Source: Planctomycetaceae bacterium (GTDB lineage Bacteria; Planctomycetota; Planctomycetia; Planctomycetales; Planctomycetaceae). From it: a stretch of 17,631 bases of DNA. Positions 14,469 to 17,631 of this stretch are shown in pieces; positions within the stretch are counted from its first letter, which is position 1, and the number at the start of each line of letters is the position of its first letter. A program made the position numbers and the translations under genes. The stretch covers positions 1 to 17,631 of the forward strand of contig DLVV01000097.1 in assembly GCA_003445035.1 (NCBI GenBank). The letters are read 5' to 3'. The notes under the pieces are model-generated. The model saw only the letters and a list, made by a program, of their open reading frames with translations, had not been told where the DNA came from and did not search any database.

Positions 14469-15473
14469 GTGACCGATTCGCCTCACAATCCCGACGAACT
14501 CCAGACCCCCGCCGCGCCGGCGACGGGGATCCCGGACATGGTCCTCCGTGGCACGATCCTGGCCGTGTTCTCGTCGTTCTGCTACACGTTTTCGATCATT
14601 GCCCTGAGAGCCGTAACTGACGAGGGTGCCGACTGGGCCGCATGGGTCTCGTGCCTGAAAGCCGTCCCCACCGTCGCGGTTGCCTCGATGGTCGTCGCAT
14701 GGAAATCGGCTCGAGGCACGATCATCTGGCCGTCTCGACGGATGATCTTCGCTCTGCTTGCCTCGGGAACTGCGATGCAGTTGTTGGGCAACGTCGGTTT
14801 CCAATGGGGGCTGTCCCTGGGCGGCATGGCCCTGACCGTTCCACTCTCCCAGGCCTCCCTGTTGATCAGTGGTGCGGTGCTGGGCGTCATCATGATCGGG
14901 GAACGCGTCAGCCGTCGTTCCACGTCCGCGATGGCCGTTTTGATTATGGCCATCGGCCTGCTGTCGATCGATGCCGAGGATTTCGCCCGATCAGTGGCGG
15001 GGCAGGGGGGAGGCCGCCTGGTCCTGATGACGGTGACAATGGGAGTGCTGGCCGGAGTCGGATGGGGTCAATCCGGTGTTCTGATCAGACAGGCGGCCAA
15101 GTCCGGCATCAGCACCGCCGTGACCATCCTTTTGCTCTCCTCGACAGCGATCGTGGTTTTGGGCGGAGGCGTCCTGGCACACCAGGGTGGCAGCTGGATT
15201 CTCGAGCAGACCTCACCTCGAGAATTCTGGATCTCGATGGTCGCCGGAGGCTTCACCACCGCAGCATTTTTCGCCCTGACCGCCGCCCTGAAACACATTT
15301 CGATCGTGCGGGCCAATCTGATCAATGCGTCGCAGATCGCCCTGACCTCTCTGGCCGGCGTGTTGTTGTTCGATGAACCGATGACTCGCTGGATGATCGT
15401 CGGCACGACCCTGACCATCGGCGGCCTGTTGTTGATGGACCGCCCCCGCGAGTCAGGTGGCGACGCTAGCTGA
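14469..15473 (+). CDS. EamA/DMT-family transporter
   Basis: This 334-aa protein has about ten hydrophobic helices from residue 24 on, in the two five-helix halves of the drug/metabolite transporter superfamily. The second EamA half ends with LINASQIALTSLAGVLLFDEPMTRW, then IVGTTLTIGGLLLMDR, a typical EamA ending. It probably exports or imports small metabolites; the substrate is unknown. The GTG at 14469, 13 nt after the deacylase stop, gives a proline-rich cytoplasmic N-terminus with coding-like third positions. An alternative ATG at 14538 has GGGGA 8 nt upstream and would start right at the first helix. Tight spacing suggests co-transcription with the deacylase, so product or precursor transport is possible. 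The stop overlaps the convergent symporter gene by 8 nt. Confidence 0.88.
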   Translation: MTDSPHNPDELQTPAAPATGIPDMVLRGTILAVFSSFCYTFSIIALRAVTDEGADWAAWVSCLKAVPTVAVASMVVAWKSARGTIIWPSRRMIFALLASGTAMQLLGNVGFQWGLSLGGMALTVPLSQASLLISGAVLGVIMIGERVSRRSTSAMAVLIMAIGLLSIDAEDFARSVAGQGGGRLVLMTVTMGVLAGVGWGQSGVLIRQAAKSGISTAVTILLLSSTAIVVLGGGVLAHQGGSWILEQTSPREFWISMVAGGFTTAAFFALTAALKHISIVRANLINASQIALTSLAGVLLFDEPMTRWMIVGTTLTIGGLLLMDRPRESGGDAS

Positions 15474-16971
15474 CCGCGTCCGTTGAAGTCGGTGCCGGCC
15501 CCTTTCTGCCGAACAGCCACGTCACCAAGATCGCCACCACGTGGCCGCAGGTCACACCAACATACACCTCGTGCACAACCTTCCACCCGCCCAGCCACTC
15601 ACCCTGTCTCAGGATGAACCAGGCCAGGGTGCTCGTGAACCCGGCCACCACCGCGGCCAACGCTGCAGCCCGCACCAGCCGTCGCCAGAACAGTCCCAGG
15701 ATCAAGGTTGGCAGGAAACACGCCGCGTAGAGTGAACCAGAAAACGAGCTCATCTCGGTGATCCCCTGGTCCAGCATCAGCGAGAGTGATGCTGCTGCGG
15801 CCGAGAGCAGCAGCACCCACAACCTCGTCCGGCCGACACCGTGCTCGTCAGATCGGTGAGGAGCGATCACGTCGTGATCGACGCTCGACGCGGCAACCAG
15901 CAACACCGAATCGATGGACGACATCGCGGCGGCCACCAGGCCGGTCAGGAAGAAGGCACCGGCCAGAGGCCCCAACAGGCCGATATCCGGCCCCAGCAGA
16001 TGAGGAATCACGCTGTCTGTCAGAGATTTCCCCGTGCCTCCCCCCAGGTCTTCGGGCGTGACGAAGGCATGAGCCAGAAATCCGACAGGCAGCATCACCA
16101 GGTAGGTCGTGAACAACATCACCGGGGCAATCCAGCGACCACGCTTCAACTGGTGGTCGTCGGCCAGCCCATAAAACCGCGACAACTGCCGCGGCTCGAC
16201 GATGATCTTCAACCCCACCCCCAGTGCGAGTCCGATCAACGTTCCAGTGGTCACTTCCCCGGCCAATTCCCCATGAGGTTGCCAGTCGAGAACCGTCGGC
16301 ATCGCTGCACGAACATCATCCAGCAGTGGCCCCACACCCCCGGCCCTCACGACCATCGAAACCGGCAGCAACATCCCGCCGGCCAGCAGGATCACTCCCT
16401 GGACCGCATCGGTCGTAACAACCGAGTGAAAACCACCAGCCAGGGTGTAGGCGGTGACCACCACGAAAATGAGCACGGTGACCAGCGTCGGGTCCAGGTC
16501 AAGCAACGTCCCCAGTAACCGGGTGGCCCCCTCGTAAACGGCGACCATGTAGGCCAGCGAGGCAACCATCACCACGACCCCGGCCAGTCGTCTCAGCAGA
16601 ATCGAATCAAAATGAAACCCCAGGAAATCCGGGACCGTCAATGCTCCCAGTTCGCGGGCCCGCCTGGTAAACGGGGGAGCGATCACGAACCACGAGATGA
16701 GCACCATCGTGGTGAACACGACAACACAGATCAGCCACCACGAGGGTCCAAAAGCGTAGCTGCGGCCGGCGTGTCCGACGAAGGTCACCGAACTGACAAA
16801 CGTGGCGTAAAACGAGAGGCCGATCACCACACCGCCCATCTGGCGACCACCCACCAGGTAGTCGTCCAGCCCACGGGTCCGGCGTTTGCCGAGCCACCCG
16901 TGCCAGGCCAGCATCACCAGATACAGTCCGACAAACAGCAGTTGCAGCCAATGCTCATGCAACCAGTCCAA
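15466..16971 (-). CDS. Sodium:solute symporter (SSS family)
   Basis: This 501-aa protein has about 13 hydrophobic helices. Family marks are the first-helix region GGRQMGGVVIGLSFYATFVS (41-60), the signature AGGFHSVVTTDAVQGVILLAG (178-198), and AAAMSSIDSVLLVAASS (347-363), where the Ser/Asp-rich helix forms the Na2 sodium site. It would import a solute with Na+; candidates include an amino acid, sugar acid or carboxylate, but the substrate cannot be assigned. The start is TTG at 16971, supported by AGGAG nine bases upstream and by the absence of a nearby in-frame ATG. It is divergent from the aminotransferase (97 nt) and overlaps the EamA gene at the 3' ends. Confidence 0.94.
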   Translation of the reverse strand: MDWLHEHWLQLLFVGLYLVMLAWHGWLGKRRTRGLDDYLVGGRQMGGVVIGLSFYATFVSSVTFVGHAGRSYAFGPSWWLICVVVFTTMVLISWFVIAPPFTRRARELGALTVPDFLGFHFDSILLRRLAGVVVMVASLAYMVAVYEGATRLLGTLLDLDPTLVTVLIFVVVTAYTLAGGFHSVVTTDAVQGVILLAGGMLLPVSMVVRAGGVGPLLDDVRAAMPTVLDWQPHGELAGEVTTGTLIGLALGVGLKIIVEPRQLSRFYGLADDHQLKRGRWIAPVMLFTTYLVMLPVGFLAHAFVTPEDLGGGTGKSLTDSVIPHLLGPDIGLLGPLAGAFFLTGLVAAAMSSIDSVLLVAASSVDHDVIAPHRSDEHGVGRTRLWVLLLSAAAASLSLMLDQGITEMSSFSGSLYAACFLPTLILGLFWRRLVRAAALAAVVAGFTSTLAWFILRQGEWLGGWKVVHEVYVGVTCGHVVAILVTWLFGRKGPAPTSTDAVS

Positions 16972-16980
16972 CTCGAGTAG

Positions 16981-16985
16981 CTCCT
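16981..16985 (-). promoter_or_regulatory. Ribosome binding site AGGAG supporting the TTG start
   Basis: Minus-strand AGGAG (16985-16981) lies 9 nt before TTG 16971. The next TTG, at 16962, is less well placed. This decides the uncommon start codon of the symporter. Confidence 0.6.
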
Positions 16986-17015
16986 CGCTGGTGGTCTATG
17001 CGTTTTCGCGAAGCC

Positions 17016-17021
17016 TATAAT
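17016..17021 (+). promoter_or_regulatory. -10 box TATAAT for the aminotransferase gene
   Basis: A perfect TATAAT lies 47 nt upstream of ATG 17069 in the divergent gap. No good -35 hexamer is found 16-18 nt upstream, so strength rests on the -10 alone or an activator. The predicted leader is about 40 nt. Confidence 0.5.
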
Positions 17022-17068
17022 GCTCCCTGCGATTTGCCAACCGACCGCCTCCTCTCACGGCATCCGAC

Positions 17069-17631
17069 ATGCCTCTCGCCCGCCGCCTCGAACGCCTCAC
17101 GCCAACCGCCGTCAATTCGATCCTCCACGAGGTTCGACAGTTACGCGCCGACGGTCGACAACTGGTCTCGCTGATGCGAGGGGCTCCGGACCTGCCCACG
17201 CCCGGGCATATCGTTACCGCAGCGCAACAGGCATTGGCCGATGGGCGAACCGGATACCCGGACAATCGAGGTGAACCAACCCTGCGCGAGGCGGTCGCCC
17301 GGTCGATCAGCCGCAATGGCGGCCCCGAGTACTCGCCGGACAGCGAGATTCTGGTCACCAGCGGCGCCACCCTGGGCATCCACGCCGCACTCGGAGCGGT
17401 TCTCGACCCCGATGACGAGGTGCTGGTGCCCGAACCGGTCTACGACGCCTACCTCTCGGTCATCATCCAACTCGGCGGACGGCCGATCCCGGTGCCGGCC
17501 ACCCTGGACAATGGACGCTTCACGTGGGATCCCGACCAGGTCGACGCGGCCTGTTCTCCACGAACCCGTGCGATGCTGATCAATTCACCCTGGAACCCAA
17601 CCGGCACGGTTCTGGACAACGACGAATGGCT
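17069..17631 (+). CDS. PLP-dependent class I/II aminotransferase (3' end missing)
   Basis: An open frame of 187 codons runs off the end of the window. It shows the fold-type I aminotransferase pattern: MRGAPDLPTP (36-45), GYPDNRGEPTLREAVA (62-77), SGATLGIHAALG (98-109; the cofactor phosphate region), EPVYDAYLS (122-130; aromatic stacking Tyr), and NSPWNPTG (172-179), the N-P-T-G motif that binds the PLP ring and substrate carboxylate. The catalytic Lys lies beyond the window. It would transfer an amino group from an amino acid to a keto acid in the cytoplasm. The ATG at 17069 has no strong Shine-Dalgarno sequence. It may act on amino acids produced or imported by the neighbouring deacylase and symporter, but this is only a contextual guess. 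Confidence 0.93.
   Translation, partial: MPLARRLERLTPTAVNSILHEVRQLRADGRQLVSLMRGAPDLPTPGHIVTAAQQALADGRTGYPDNRGEPTLREAVARSISRNGGPEYSPDSEILVTSGATLGIHAALGAVLDPDDEVLVPEPVYDAYLSVIIQLGGRPIPVPATLDNGRFTWDPDQVDAACSPRTRAMLINSPWNPTGTVLDNDEW

Noticed and set aside
15841..16518. 225-codon plus-strand frame opposite the symporter
   Set aside because: Gln/His/Arg-rich shadow of a hydrophobic protein; no motif and no ribosome site.
1..17631. tRNA, rRNA, transposase, integrase, toxin-antitoxin or defence genes
   Set aside because: Looked for by motif and structure while reading; nothing supportable was seen.

Overview
The window reads as a GC-rich chromosomal segment from a member of the Planctomycetota. The grounds are a DUF1559 protein with a prepilin-type N-terminus, a secreted PQQ-like beta-propeller with embedded EF-hands, an ECF sigma factor followed by a tiny membrane protein, a lysine/proline-tailed exported protein, and strong G/C bias at third codon positions. 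All of these assignments come from motif reading; no database search was possible. I see no rRNA, tRNA, CRISPR array, insertion sequence or prophage gene.

Layout, left to right. (1) 1-948 is the 3' part of a DUF1559 pseudopilin-like gene, convergent with a secreted propeller/EF-hand gene (958-2379, minus). (2) 2490-5660 looks like an acid-sugar or keto-acid neighbourhood: an enolase-superfamily mannonate dehydratase/RspA-like enzyme (plus), a fumarylacetoacetate-hydrolase-fold protein with an apparent signal peptide and a Thr/Ser-rich insertion (minus), and an HpcH/HpaI-type aldolase (plus). (3) 5661-6158 is a 498-nt stretch with no convincing gene. It holds two small hairpins, a possible relic reading frame and a pair of direct repeats just before the next operon. 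(4) 6159-7949 is a co-oriented unit of ECF sigma factor, an 89-aa membrane protein starting in an ATGA overlap, and a small MscS-family channel, closed by a good intrinsic terminator. (5) 8032-8475 (minus) encodes an exported protein with a KPAPKKK-type basic tail. (6) 8806-10698 (plus) is an S9 prolyl-oligopeptidase-family peptidase. It is convergent, 8 nt apart, with a minus-strand ATGA-coupled pair of phospholipid acyltransferase (11429-12667) and PAP2/sphingomyelin-synthase-like phosphatase (10707-11432). (7) 12791-15473 (plus) is a Tat-exported N-acyl-D-amino-acid deacylase followed after 13 nt by an EamA/DMT transporter, whose end overlaps that of a convergent sodium:solute symporter (15466-16971, minus). 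(8) 17069 to the window end is the 5' part of a class I/II aminotransferase behind a perfect TATAAT box.

Genes alternate strand often. Four of the five convergent gene pairs meet within 28 nt or overlap, with no visible terminator; the fifth has one. The likely functional themes are acid-sugar/keto-acid catabolism (2490-5660), envelope-stress or osmotic sensing (6159-7949), membrane lipid synthesis (10707-12667) and D-amino-acid or peptide scavenging (12791 onward). The most unusual items are the exported FAH-fold protein with its inserted loop, the sigma/mini-membrane-protein/MscS unit with repeated leader boxes, and the exported lysine/proline-tailed protein. I did not find a clear multi-gene novel system such as a defence island.
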